DNA from: Stictocephala bisonia
Lineage: Eukaryota > Arthropoda > Insecta > Hemiptera > Membracidae
Reading direction: 5' to 3'
Length of the DNA: 64,000 bases
NCBI GenBank assembly: GCA_035578905.1
Contig: JAQJVL010000175.1
Span: forward strand, 719,001 to 783,000
Program-made: the position numbers and the translations under genes
The notes under the pieces: generated by a model
The model's input: the letters and a program-made list of their open reading frames with translations, nothing else
The model's database searches: none
Told to the model about the DNA's origin: nothing
Shown here: one piece after another, positions 1 to 11,289 of the stretch
Layout of the letters: each line of letters opens with the position of its first letter
Numbering within the stretch: position 1 is the first letter of the stretch

Positions 1-2291
1 GATTTTTTTGTTGAGCCATATAGACAGATACCATACGTTATATGAGAATGTATAAAAGAAAAATATATCATTCTCAATGTTGTGAGGTCACACAGTTTTG
101 ACATTTTTGAAATAGCATATAACCCGGAATTTATTTTAGATAACACTTTCTGAACATGTTTATTCCAGTTCAAATTTTCATCTATTATTAACCCTAAAAA
201 TGTTGTGCAGCTTTTTCTCTGAATTAGCTCATTGTCCAATGATAATTTTGATTCTTTATCAACTCTGTTTTTAGATGTTTTAAAGCAAACAAAATTTGTT
301 TTTTTTATATTTAATTTAAGATTATGAAAATTCAGAAATCGTTCAATATTACTTAATTCCATACTTGTTATCTTTTCAATTTCGTCTATAGAGTTCCCTG
401 AAACTTTTAAATTTGCGTCATCTGCATATAGACAAAGATTGTTTTTGGGCAACTTTTCTAAATTTAGAGAGAGATTTTTTAAGTAGCATACAAAGAGCAA
501 CGGGCCCAATATTGAGCCCTGGGGGACTCCAAACTTGATGGGCTGCCAATCAGAGGTTATTTTTGAAACTTTATTTTTTTGAGTAGTATTTGTGATTTCT
601 ACAAACTGGTACCTGTTATCTAGGTATGATTTGAACCAGCTTAATGAATTATTTGTAGCTCCCAGTAATTTTAATTTTTCAATTAGAATTGAATGTTTAA
701 CACTGTCAAAAGCTTTTGTCAGGTCCATAAAAATTCCAAAAGTATGTTCTCCTTTATCTACTGAATCTATAATACCATCAAGAAATTCTACTGCCGCTGT
801 TACCACTGATCTGTTGCTACGGAAACCATGTTGATTGTCATCTATAAGATCGTTAATTTCTAAAAAATCCCTTAATTGCCTATATACAATTTTTTCATAT
901 ATTTTTGATATCACCGGCAATAACGAGACCGGTCGATAATTAGAAATGTTATCTTTACTATCCTTTTTATGTACTGGTACTACCTTAGAAACCTTTAGTT
1001 TGCCAGGAAAAATTGCTGATACAAATGATGAATTAATTAAGTGTTCTAAAATGGGACTTAGTTGTGATTTGGCAACTTTAATTACAGAAATGGGAATTTC
1101 ATCAAACCCACTTGATGACTTATCTTTAAGAGAGTCAATTACATTCTCAACCTCAGACCGAGTTACAGGCATTAAGCGAAATTGTGGTTTAATATAATTT
1201 GGGCTATCTTTATCTACCGATGTGCTTTCTGATGTGCTACTGATTTGTATACCGTTTAGATTGGGACTATCTCTATCTCTTATCACATTTACAAAATAAT
1301 TATTAAATACATTACTTATATCTTTTGGGTTGGAGTATTTTTTACCTTCATATTCTATTGAAATATTATCTTGTATCTCTTGTTTTTTATTACCAACTTC
1401 TGAATTTATTAATTTCCAAACTGTTTTAGGAATGTTAAAAGAATTATTTAATTTACTCACAAAAAATTGTTTTTTTGCTTTTTCCAGGTTTTGTTTGTAA
1501 TTTCTTACACCTTTTTTATATACATTAAACATTTGGGAGTTCTTACAATTTTTTATTTCTTTTTTTAAGCGAATTAGATTATTTTTTTCTTCTTTTAATA
1601 CTTGAGGTATCCAATTTCTACGAAGGTTGTTTTTTTTAACTTTTTTTTTTGGAAATACCTGATCAAAATAAAATTTAAATAAATTGAGAAACTTGTCATA
1701 TTTTTCATGCACTTGAGCACAGTATACATCTCCCCAGTCCTCACGTTCAATGAGTTTAGAAAAAAGAAGCTTATTTTGCTGTGAGAAATTGCGGCATTCC
1801 TGAAAAGTAAAATTATCAGTTGTAGGTAATTTAGAAGGACAACAAAGCTCAAGCAATTGTCCATCGTGATCGGAAAGAAGTGTTATGACTCCCGATACTG
1901 ATACTTCGTTTAACAGGTGTCTTTTTACAATAAAATTATCAATTGCTGTTTTGGTATTTTGAGTGATTCTAGTGGGAAAATTCACAAGGTATTGCATATT
2001 ATGATTCTTTAACATATTTTTTAACAAATCCCTTTTCTTTTTATCATTTTCAGTGTTGGCTAATACGTTTATATTAATATCTCCAACCCATATTATTGTT
2101 TTACATTTGTCATTTAAATAATCTATAAGGTTACTTAACCTGTCCAGAAATACCTCTGTTGAAGAAGAGGGAGATCTATAAAGCCCTACTATCATAAACC
2201 TAAAATTATTTACATTGTAAACAGCAGCACAAAATTCAAACTGTTTCTCTTCCAGAATACAATCTACTAACTGCTGCGGCAGATAGTAGTA
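1..2291 (-). CDS. LINE ORF2 (endonuclease-reverse transcriptase), open, partial at both ends
   Basis: I read the minus frame codon by codon and found no stop from the window edge (1) up to 2291; the first upstream stop is TGA at 2294-2292. That gives about 763 open codons. The upstream part is the end of an apurinic/apyrimidinic-type endonuclease, with GLYRSP near 2180, GDIN near 2065 and SDHDGQ at about 1874. The reverse transcriptase follows, with AFDS near 710, GVPQGS at 530 and YADD at 428, then the start of the C-terminal region, which leaves the window. The N-terminal part of the endonuclease and any ORF1 are missing, so the copy is 5' truncated against the piggyBac relic. The motifs fit the jockey/CR1 group of non-LTR retrotransposons, which copy RNA into a nicked target. 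The absence of stops or frameshifts suggests a young insertion. Confidence 0.85.
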
Positions 2292-3703
2292 TCATAAACA
2301 ATATTAGTCAGCAAACAAGTATTTATTCTGTTCAGAAGAGTGGTAATTGTAGTGAGAAGAGTGGTAACATCTAAGGGAGAAATTGAACAGTTCTTAGGCA
2401 TAAATATTTTAGTGGGAATATTCAAAATGCCTTCATACAGGAATGAACATTGTCGGTTTGCTCCAATAGCAGATGTAATGTCTCGAAACAGATTTGATAC
2501 CCTTAGGACGTTTATCCACTTCAAAGATAATACTAATTTACCCGATGAAAATGATCCAAGCCATGATAAACTCTTTAACATTAGGCCTTTCTTCATGGAG
2601 TAAGGGAAAATATGAAAAAGATTGAAGTTGAAGAAAAATGTTCTATAGACGAGATGATAATTCCATTCAAAGGAAGAAATGTTATGAAAGTGTACATACG
2701 TAATAAACCACATTAATGGGGCCTTAAAGTTTTTGCATTGGCATCACATAGCGGTATTGTACAAGACTTTGAGATTTATGTAGGGAAGGTTACAGTACAA
2801 GATACACACAAGGCATTAGCGTAGATATCGTAATTAGACTAACTGAAATTATTCCTAAGAATAAGAATAACAAACTGTGTAGATAACTGATTTAACTTCC
2901 ATGCTCTACTTTGCACTCTAAAGGCAATTGGTATCTTAGTTACTGGGACTGTAAAGACAAACAGAGTTGGTAAGTGTCCATTCCAAACAGAAAAAGCTCT
3001 TCGCAGAAGAGGTAGAGGGGACTTTGACACAAAAGTTGATGTAAAAAATAAGATAGTAGAATATAAATGGTACGACAACAAATCAGTATGTTTGGCATCA
3101 AACTATGCTGGCACTAAACCGCTTGATCGAATTGAAAGGTGGTCTTCAGCATCGAGGGAAATGATCAATGCCCAAAGACCAGCCATAGTAAAGGAGTACA
3201 ATACAGCAATGAGAGGGGTGGACCTCCATAATATGTTAGTTGAATTATATAAAATAAACTTTAGAATTAGATGATACTATCGGAAGATTTTTTTTTTTAC
3301 ATCATTGACATGTGGACCGTCAATGCTTGGCTTTTATATCGTCGACCTTTCAAACAACTACAACTACGAAAAAAACATATGCCTTTGATTGTATTTAAAT
3401 CATGCATTGCACATGGATTAGTTAAATCTGGGGAGGGTAAAGTCAAGAAAAGAGGCAGCCCTTCTGTAGGGGAGGCTCCAGCAATGAATCTCAAAAAAAA
3501 GTTCAAACATACGGCGAGGCCTGTCGATGATGTCAGATTCGACAGCATAGAGCATTGGGCTATTCCAACTATAGAGAAAAACCGTTGCTGAAACTGCATA
3601 AAAAACTACTTCCGTATGAAATGCTCCAAGTGTGACTTGTCACTTTGTTTGACCTCACAGAGAAACTGTTTTGTCTCATTTCATAGAAGACCAGAAAGAA
3701 ACT
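2272..3703 (+). pseudogene. piggyBac-type transposase relic
   Basis: A DDE_Tnp_1_7 (piggyBac) transposase can be followed through several frames. It runs from an N-terminal block at 2340-2603, through SIDEMIIPFKGR (first catalytic Asp) near 2645 and a DN dipeptide at about 2880 in the position of the second Asp (the following Trp codon is now TGA), to GVDLHN near 3220 (third Asp). A Cys-rich C-terminus lies at 3590-3700. In-frame stops occur near 2601, 2716, 2821 and 3272, and the frame changes repeatedly. The relic begins at the truncated 5' end of the LINE at 1-2291. It is a different, more diverged lineage from the piggyBac at 44884-47524. It cannot encode an active protein. Confidence 0.8.
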
Positions 3704-3989
3704 GATCTCAATTTCACGGATTTAAAATTTGTATGGCCAATTCTGTACCAATTCTCTATATGTCTTATTTTCCTATTTCTTTTATAGTATGACCAATTTA
3801 TGTGAAAAGTGATTTTATTGTCTTTTATCAGTAAAAAATACATCTAGATCTATAAAAAATCGCTACATGCATTTTATTTACCATCCCAACATTGACCACC
3901 TACATGCCCAATGATGTCATTTAGCATCATGGGTTTAGCAAATACTCAGTATAATATATAAACACGTTTTTTATGTTCATCGTGATCTA
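3704..3989. other. AT-rich spacer, nothing recognised
   Basis: The stretch between the piggyBac relic and the tail of the next LINE is AT-rich and has no ORF, repeat or RNA-like structure that I can recognise. Confidence 0.5.
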
Positions 3990-5004
3990 ATTTTATTTTT
4001 ATTTTATTTTATTTCACATAACGTTTACATAATTTTACAAAATTTTATTTGTAAGTAAACAGGTGAAGAGTCAATGTCCTAAAAAACTAAAACTATCCTA
4101 AAACTTATTCTAAAATTACATATCAAAGATCAAATGGGACCTTATCACTTAAAAACTCTTCTACATCATAATATTCTTTCTGAATCAGGAAGTTTTAAAC
4201 AATTTTTTTAAACTTAATAATATTTAGGATTTTTAGATTAGACGGAATTTTATTGTAATACTTTAGACCAATGTAATGAGGGGAATTTTCAAATAGTTTT
4301 AGCCTATGAATTGGATATTGGAGTTGTTCTCTGAATCTTGTGTTGTAAATATGGCTGTGCTGTTTATTTAAAATTAAATCTTTATTTTTATGTACAAATA
4401 ATAAACATTTGAAAATATACATGGAAGGAAGTGTTAGAACATTCAGCTCTTTGAATACAGATCTGCATGATTGGTTATGGTCCATAAGAAGCATTGTTCG
4501 AATGTACGTCTTCTGAATTTTAAAAATCTTAAGAATATCGGTTGAGCTACCCCATAGTTCAAGACCATACTGGAGCAGGGAACCAAAGCAAGCATGATAC
4601 ACTGTCATTCTAACACTCAGCTCCACAGTTCCTCTCAGAATATACATTTGGAAACATAAGGAACTTAATCTTTTACTCAGTGCTTCTATTAGGGGTCTCC
4701 ATGTGACGTTTTGATCAATGATTAACCCCAAAAACTTCACCATGTCTTTGATAGTTATGATGTTGTCATCGATGGTAATGGAATTACTAAAAGGGCATTT
4801 GTTATGTTGTGTTTGAAATTTTATTATTTCAGTTTTTTCCTTATTTAATTTAAGTCCATTTATATCAAACCAAATTCTGATCAAATTTAATGGATCAGAA
4901 ATCCACATAAAATTCACTTCTGACCAAAATAAACGCACCACCTTTTTAACTACTGTTTTATTACAAACGGCTAATAATTTTTGTTGAATTAACTTGTACA
5001 TCAT
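3990..5004 (-). pseudogene. 5'-truncated LINE, C-terminal part of reverse transcriptase
   Basis: An open minus frame (4195-5004) carries the region that follows the catalytic YADD box in jockey-type LINEs: FLGLIIDQNVTW near 4735, the LLQYGLELWG block near 4560, and a C-terminal segment ending at 4195. The catalytic RT core itself is absent. The first residues of the frame are probably flanking DNA; recognisable LINE sequence starts near 4880. The 3' end has a simple tail of TAAA repeats, read on the minus strand, at about 3990-4014, as expected for target-primed insertion. This is a dead-on-arrival copy. Confidence 0.75.
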
Positions 5005-5104
5005 TTAATTGTGTGTAAATGAGATGGAAATTAGTAGTTTAATTATTAAAAAAAATAAATTGACTATTTTAAGAGAAAACAATTAATTACAATTAAGGTT
5101 AAGT

Positions 5105-6210
5105 CTAAAGCTAGTAACTTGTGTTCCCTCCCCTGGTTCTAATAAAAGATTCTAGTCTTCTTTGCCTCCCATTAATGAGGTGTTGGATATCTTCTTGGAG
5201 TATATTTTGCCACTGTATTCTAGTCCTACAGCAATTTCAAGATCGGCAAGATTTTCTGGGGGATGGTCTCGTGCTCTAACCGGCCTCTTGAGATTGTCCC
5301 ACACATGTTCTATGGGAGGTCAGGGCTCCTTGCTGGCCAGTTCATTGCAGGCACTCTGTGGTCTCGTAGATACGCTGTAATCAGTGCAGCCGAGTGAGGC
5401 CGTGCATTGTCATGCATCAGGATAAAGTTCTCTCCAATCAGTTTATCAGGATAAATCAACAGCAAATGGAACTACATGAAGTTCAAGGATGTCGTCCACA
5501 TACCTTTGTGCCCTCAGAGCTGGTTTACCAACTGTCACTATCACTGTACGACTGATAGAACTTATGCCACCCCAAAACATAAGTAAACCACCTCCAAAAG
5601 ATTCTCTTGGGGAAATGCAGGCCTCCTTAAACCTCTTTCATTGCCTTCTCTAAACTAACTCACGTCCATCTGGAGCACTCAAGTTGATGCGAGTCTCATC
5701 AGTAAATAACACAGATTTCCAATTTGCCTCAGTCCAAGTCACGTGTTCACGAGCAAACCTTAACCTAATTGCTCGGTGCCGTGCAGTGAGAGGGGTTCAG
5801 TATGCGGTCGCCTACTACGTAGCTGACTCTCATGGAGGCGTCTACGTATAGTTCGAGCAAATATCCGAACATTTCTAACTTGCCTGATCATATTCTGAAG
5901 CTGATAGTGATATTCCTTCTCCTAAGCACATTGACTCTTAAAAAAACGATCATCTCTCATTTGTAATTCTTCCTCTACCTCCTCTTCGTCTTCTCCTGTC
6001 TTCACCAGTTTCTAAAAACCGCTTTACATCTCTTCCAATAGTTAAATCAGTGAGAGGACAATATAAATAGAGAGGACATGGCCTATACGCCGTGTGCACT
6101 AGAGGTGAGGCAAGATCCGCCAACTTGGTCTGCCACTTGGACGGAAACAGTACTCCGACCCCACACTTGCGGTAGTGTTCTCCCGCAAAAAACACCAACA
6201 TTTAAACAGA
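5105..6210 (-). pseudogene. Tc1-like (DD34E) transposase relic
   Basis: Reading the minus strand, FTDETR (first catalytic Asp) lies near 5710-5690, HDNARPHSA (second Asp) near 5420-5395, and SPDL followed by IEHVWD (catalytic Glu) near 5335-5310. The Asp-to-Glu distance fits the Tc1 class. A basic N-terminal segment is visible near 6000-5950. Frames change several times; for example, a small deletion between SPDL and IEHVWD puts a TAG in frame, and stops occur in the linker. I could not define terminal inverted repeats. A 30 bp A-tract lies just beyond the N-terminal side. Confidence 0.75.
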
Positions 6211-6243
6211 ATTTTAGAGAAATGTATTGTAAAAAGATCAATT

Positions 6244-6250
<7 letters not shown>

Positions 6251-6280
<30 letters not shown>
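6251..6280. repeat. A30 homopolymer tract
   Basis: Thirty consecutive A residues. They may be the remnant of a retroposed polyA tail or simple slippage; no retrogene is recognisable next to it. Confidence 0.85.
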
Positions 6281-6281
<1 letters not shown>

Positions 6282-6289
6282 AAAATGCG

Positions 6290-6837
6290 GCTGGAAGGAT
6301 AACCAAGGTGTTTTGGATACTTTAAATATGATATTTGTAATTCTAAATGAACCAGTAACATCAATCAAGACAGCTCATCAGAGAGTTCGGAGACACCCTG
6401 TGTAAACCATTAAAATTAACATAATAAATATTTAATATTGCCTGCGTGCACAGATATTTTTTTTTACTACTGTAGTTACAATATTTAGTTTAGAACACAT
6501 AAAATGAATTGTTGTACATAATTTTAGAAAAAAATTGCTTACAATACACTGTTGCTATATATACTATAGTTTCCTTACGAAGAGGAGCTAAGTTCGGGTT
6601 GTCTTTCGAAAACTTGATTTTTTTCAGAACATTTCATCTTATTTAAGCATGATTAAAAAAGCTGGAAAGAAAAATTTTGGATAGTTTTCCTTTGATAACA
6701 TTTTAGTTCAATTATTACTAAATTTACAATTGTTTTTTATTAAGACCAACTAATTAAAGGAAAGTTGTGGATGCAAATGCATTTTTCCATACTACTTATG
6801 GAAAAATGTATATTCCCTTATATGTATGTATTTAAAT
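6290..6837. other. AT-rich spacer
   Basis: No coding sequence or repeat is recognised between the A-tract and the foldback element. The sequence is AT-rich with short T and A runs. Confidence 0.5.
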
Positions 6838-7920
6838 GCCCAGTCAATTAGACAAAACCAACAAAAAAATCAAGGAGAGTTAAAATTTGGTAGAGATGTA
6901 CCTTGATACCTCAGGATCATGGTAATACAAAGTCCTGGGAAATTCTGTGACCTGTCTGGGTGAGGGGATGGTGGAAAGGGGACTTTTTTCAGTTTTCCAC
7001 CTACAACTTCTAAACGCTGCATTCTAGCCAGAAAACTTTGGAGAGGCAAATTAAAGAACGTTAAATTTTTGTCGATTGATATACCCAAAGTTAAAATTCA
7101 ATCAATAAATGTTGTCGTAACCGATGGTTGAAAAACAATATTTGTGGAAATACACTGTGTATCTACCTGTAGTGATCTCTAGCTTCCGTCTAAAAAAAAA
7201 TATTACTGAATGAAAGTTCTAGGTATGTAACTGTGTTTTCAGGGACCACCACAAATTTAAAATAGGGCCAATTTAAAGTATATATATGACGGATATTACA
7301 TATTTTTTTCCACATTCCAACTGGGTCTGGGATTATGTTTCTTCTGCATTTGCATGTACATAGAGAAACTGGAGCTTGAGCAAAACTACCAAGTCAAAAT
7401 TCTCACCGACGATCTACACCACACCTGACAAAAAAGCAGGTATCTGCATCCGCCTGTGACTGCCTCACTTCAATGCCCACTAACATCATCCTGCCAACAA
7501 TCTGATGAAGCTCGCTTTATTTTTCTCATTCCCAAGAATAGTGCCTAGAACTTTCATTCAATAACATTTTTATAGAGGTAAGTAGAAAACACTACAGGTT
7601 GAGAAATTATGCATTTCCACAAAAAATGTTTGTCATGTACGGTTATGACATTATTTATCAATCAAATTTCAACATTGGGTATACAAATTAATGCTTTTTA
7701 ATTTGCATCTCGAGTGTTTTCCGGCTAGAATGCAGCGTTTAGAAGTTACAAGTGGAAAACTAAAAAAAGTCCCCTTTCCACCGTCACCTCACCCCCACAG
7801 GTCACAGAATTTTCTGGGAAATTACCGTTATCTTGAGGTATCAAGGTACATCCCCACCAAATTTTAACTCTCCTTGATTTTTTTGTTTACTCAAATTGCT
7901 TATTTATAATTTGACTGGGC
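6838..7920. mobile_element. Foldback/MITE-like element 1 with long inverted arms
   Basis: The left arm begins GCCCAGTCAATT and the right arm ends in the inverse complement, AATTTGACTGGGC. Further blocks match in inverse orientation: the AATCAAGGAGAGTTAAAATT block (6871) with its complement near 7862-7885, the CTAGCCAGAAAAC region (7024) with its complement near 7725, and GAATGAAAGTTCTAGG (7209) with its complement near 7550. Arms are therefore about 390 bp each around a spacer of about 300 bp. No transposase is present. I could not identify a target-site duplication, so the family is open (foldback or long-TIR MITE). Confidence 0.8.
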
Positions 7921-8319
7921 TATATATCACAGCATGCGCACTATGATGGGGTTCTCATGCGATTGCATAAACAATATAGTTAAATGTTATACAGCAAAGG
8001 ACCTATTTTTTTTTTTTTTTTTATAGATTACATTTGTTGCTCATGAGGCGCTAAATTTAAATTTAAAAATTTTTAATTTTTCCAAAATTTTGAGATAGTT
8101 TAGAAATTACTTCAATAAGATAGAAGCTTTAAATTTGGCATACCTCTTACTTTCACTTTTAAGAAGATCAAACAATTCTGTCAAATTATAATTTAAAATG
8201 TTTAAACATTGAAAAATCAAAGTGGCAGACTTGATTTATGATACACTGGCAATAGTTATGTTTTTATTGCAGTGGAACCATTCACATTGTAGAGGATATC
8301 TGTAGACAGAACTCACTTT
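7921..8319. other. AT-rich spacer
   Basis: Contains a T-tract near 8008-8023 and low-complexity AT sequence. No gene is seen. Confidence 0.5.
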
Positions 8320-8790
8320 AGGGATCAATTCAAATGATCACTGATCAATTCTGGTAGTCATTGTCCTATTTTGGTAGCTCGTAATCAACTTTGATAGTCA
8401 TCTGTATTCAACTTTGGCAGACAGTCTCCCGCTATCAATTTGGGTATCTACTGATAAACTTGATTATCCACCTGTGATCAACTTGAGAGCCCTTTGTGTA
8501 GCTACTGGCGTATTTTAGTTCCGTTATAAACTTGGCTAACTAATCATCATCAGTTTGTGTTGGCACTCATGATCAACGTGAGTACCAATGACCTACTTTG
8601 GTAACCCGTAATTACTTTAAGAAACTACCTTAGATAGTTCACTCATCGATAAAACTTGGGTAATCACCTGTTATCAACTTGTGTAGCCACCCGTGATCGA
8701 TTTGAATAGTCCCTAATTAACAACTGCGATCAACTTGTTTATACAACGGTGATAAACTTGGATAGTCAATGACAACCTTCTTCGTTGTTA
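8320..8790. repeat. Degenerate ~21 bp minisatellite
   Basis: A loose motif of the form TGATCAACTTGGGTAGTCAC recurs about twenty times with variable spacing. The ATCAA core appears near 8325, 8345, 8385, 8434, 8478, 8572, 8676 and 8738, with decayed units between. Most intervals are 19-22 bp, some 29 bp. The array ends inside the start of the next LINE ORF at 8769. Confidence 0.75.
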
Positions 8791-9245
8791 CCCGTAAACA
8801 AATATTAAATGTTGCAACACTAACAAAGAAGTTTCTTCTTTCATTAATATCTTGCTCTAGTAATATTAAAGCAGCACTTTGTGGACACAATTTGAATAGT
8901 GACAATATATCCCAAGACCCTAATCACAACTTTAATAACTATGAAAACACATTTATTACTGTTTCTAACAACTTTACAGAAAAAAAAATAGCACAACAAT
9001 TAGGAGTTCAATGTCATTTACCTTCACCTAAATTGAAAAATAATTTAAAATGTAAAAGTGTGTCAATAATAAGAGACAGCCATGCTACAGGGATTGCTTG
9101 TAAACTGGATCAAATATTGCCTAGTAATTTTGAATTCAAGGGTCAAACAAAGCCAAATGCAGAATGCTGTCAAGTCTTAGAAAATGTTAATACAAATTTA
9201 ACAAGTGATGACTTTTCGTACTTTTGTGTGGAGCAAATGATGTTT
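8769..9245 (+). pseudogene. LINE ORF1 fragment with SGNH-hydrolase domain
   Basis: The frame holds a segment beginning near 9060 with SIIRDSHATG, which matches the first block (DSH in place of GDS) of SGNH/GDSL-type esterase domains found in ORF1 proteins of CR1-like LINEs. After a one-base frame change the third block reads CGANDVY near 9228. The sequence then runs straight into a SINE. The first ~80 residues have no recognisable domain, and the first codons overlap the minisatellite. The LINE resumes with RT sequence from about 9580, so this is probably the ORF1 part of the same decayed element. Confidence 0.6.
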
Positions 9246-9529
9246 ATAATTATTATTATTATTATTACATATGGGACGCCGACACAACGTTGTTGGTATT
9301 TTAAGGCGAATATGAATGGTTATATGAGTGTAGGATGAGTGTGGATGAGTGTAGTCTGGTTACTAACTGAGTTCAACTGTTCCTCATAAAGGGCAATTTA
9401 TTAATAGCCCAACAGCCAGGGCAACTAAGGGACCTACAGCTTTACGTGGAATCTGAACCACGTAGTGCTGGTCTGATTTTCAGCTAATTGACAAGCCTGA
9501 TACTCAGTTATCTCCCCCACACAACATCC
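9246..9529 (-). repeat. SINE copy 1 (minus), with TAA-type tail
   Basis: About 280 bp that recur in opposite orientation at 53079-53345. On the minus strand it begins GGATGTTGTGTGGGGGAGAT, contains the core CGTGGTTCAGATTCCACG, and ends with a TAA/TAAT tail at about 9246-9270. The tail and the second copy define it as a retroposed short element. No clear A and B boxes are visible in the shared part, so the origin of its 5' head is unclear. It is inserted in the LINE relic. Confidence 0.7.
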
Positions 9530-9579
9530 ACATATTTGTTATATATAAATGGTAATATACCAAATATGTACAGAAATTA

Positions 9580-11065
9580 GGCACCTTTTATAACTGTCTT
9601 AGGTTTCCTAAAATTATTCCATTGTTTAAGAAAAGTGACCGTAACTTGGCTGAGAAATACCGCCCAATAGCAATAGTTCCAGTAATTAGTAAAGTAATTG
9701 AATTACAAGATACAAATTGGTAATAATCTGTTGTATGAGGATCAGTTTGGATCCAGACCTAAATGTTCTACCTCAATAGCTATGGAAATGTTTAGTTGAA
9801 GCAATCTTCAAAGGTTTTGAACAAAAATTAGTTGTGGGAACCATGTTAATAGATTTATGCAGGGCATTTGATTCTGTTTCATACACTATTTTATGCAAGA
9901 AACTTAAGTATAAAAGGAATTAGATAAGGATTTAGAATTAGATAAGTAAATAAGGAATTAGATGCAAACAACTAGGTTTAATTGAAAATTATTTGATTAA
10001 CAGGAAGCAAATTGTTGATACTGATAAGTCATCAAGTTACATGACAATACATGGATGTCACTGCTGGTGTTTCCCAGGGTTCGGTCCTCAGCCCTTTTCT
10101 ATTTCTAGTATTTATAAGTGACTTTAGCTTTAATATACCAACCTCATCAATATTGTATGCCAATGATACAACCGTAATTTGCTCCGATTTCAGTGTATCT
10201 AGAGTTAATTTTCTTCTCACCGAAAGCTTGGAATTTGCAAAATGTTGGTACAGTATTCAGTCAAACCTGGTAATAAATCATGATAAAACAGAACGTATTA
10301 TCTTCTCGTTAAACACTTGGAGGATGATAATCTGGTTCAAACCTGTTAAACTTCTGGGCATCATCTTAGGCAGTAAACTCTGTTGGGGTATGCATACAGA
10401 GCACATTTGTAAAAAATTGGCTAGAGTTATTTATCTTCTTAGAAAACTGAAATATTGCATCAATCCAAACACACTTTTGCTGGCCTACTTTGGTTTTTAT
10501 CATATGCATTTATGCTATGGGATCCGACTTTGGGAAAATTCCGGTTCTACCTCTAAGGTTTTTTGTGGCAAAAAAAGGCGGTGAGAATTTTAGCAGGTTT
10601 AACTTAACGTGAGTCTTGTAGAGAGAGTTTTTCCTTTTTTAACGACACTAACTGGTATTTACATTTGTAGTAACTTGATTTCTGTTAGAAATAACCTTAT
10701 TGAATTTAATAGCAACACCCATGTACATAATACCAGCAATAAAAATGACACCATTCTTAATGTTAGATTGGATAAGTCATTAAAGAGTTTTAATTACCAA
10801 CAGATAAAATTATTTAATAAGTTAATTGTAAACATAAGAGCTTTGCCTCTGAATAGTTTCAAGAATAAAATGTCAAAATGGCTTAGGTCTAAATCTTTTT
10901 ACACATTAGATGAATATATCCGCTGTTCAATGGACTACTTAGTTCCTTAGTTAATTAATTATTTATTGTTTTAATAGTTTTTATAATATTTAATTTAATG
11001 TGACAATGCCTATTGTAATTGTAAATTACTTAATGGAAAATAAAAGAATTTGAATTTAAACTTGA
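9580..11065 (+). pseudogene. CR1-like LINE relic, reverse transcriptase part
   Basis: RT blocks can be followed through broken frames: LFKKSDRNLAEKYRPIAIV near 9630, a decayed AFDSV block near 9868, GVSQGSVLSPFLF at 10072, and the C-terminal part in 10609-10950. The catalytic box reads YAND at about 10158 instead of YADD, so a catalytic Asp is lost. Stops and frame changes occur at about 9715, 9795, 9930 and 10583. The 3' end has AATAAAAG followed by a TTGAATTTAAACTTGAA-like tail near 11038-11066. It is non-functional. Confidence 0.75.
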
Positions 11066-11289
11066 ACTAATTGGTTTAGTGCGGCCACAATTTAAATTTT
11101 ATCTTATATTTAAAAAGTTAGTCAAGCCCAAAGGGATTGGGGGCGAAGCTTTCTATGAGGGAATGATAGAACTTTATCAAACTTTGTTTACTATTGTAAG
11201 GTGTTAGTAGACTTGTCTTCTTAGGTAAGTTTGCTCATGTCCTCTCTCTTTCGTATTACTGTAGTTGTATTTTTCATTATTAGCATATT
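11066..11289. other. Spacer between LINE tail and family-R element
   Basis: No gene or named repeat is recognised here. Confidence 0.4.

Noticed and set aside
1595..1864. 89-codon minus ORF
   Set aside because: It is an alternative frame of the true LINE ORF2, which is open across the same region.
6870..7088. 72-codon minus ORF
   Set aside because: Falls inside one arm of foldback element 1 and is not conserved in the other arm.
8320..8790. CRISPR-like regular array
   Set aside because: Units are degenerate, without constant repeats and unique spacers of fixed length, and the DNA is eukaryotic.
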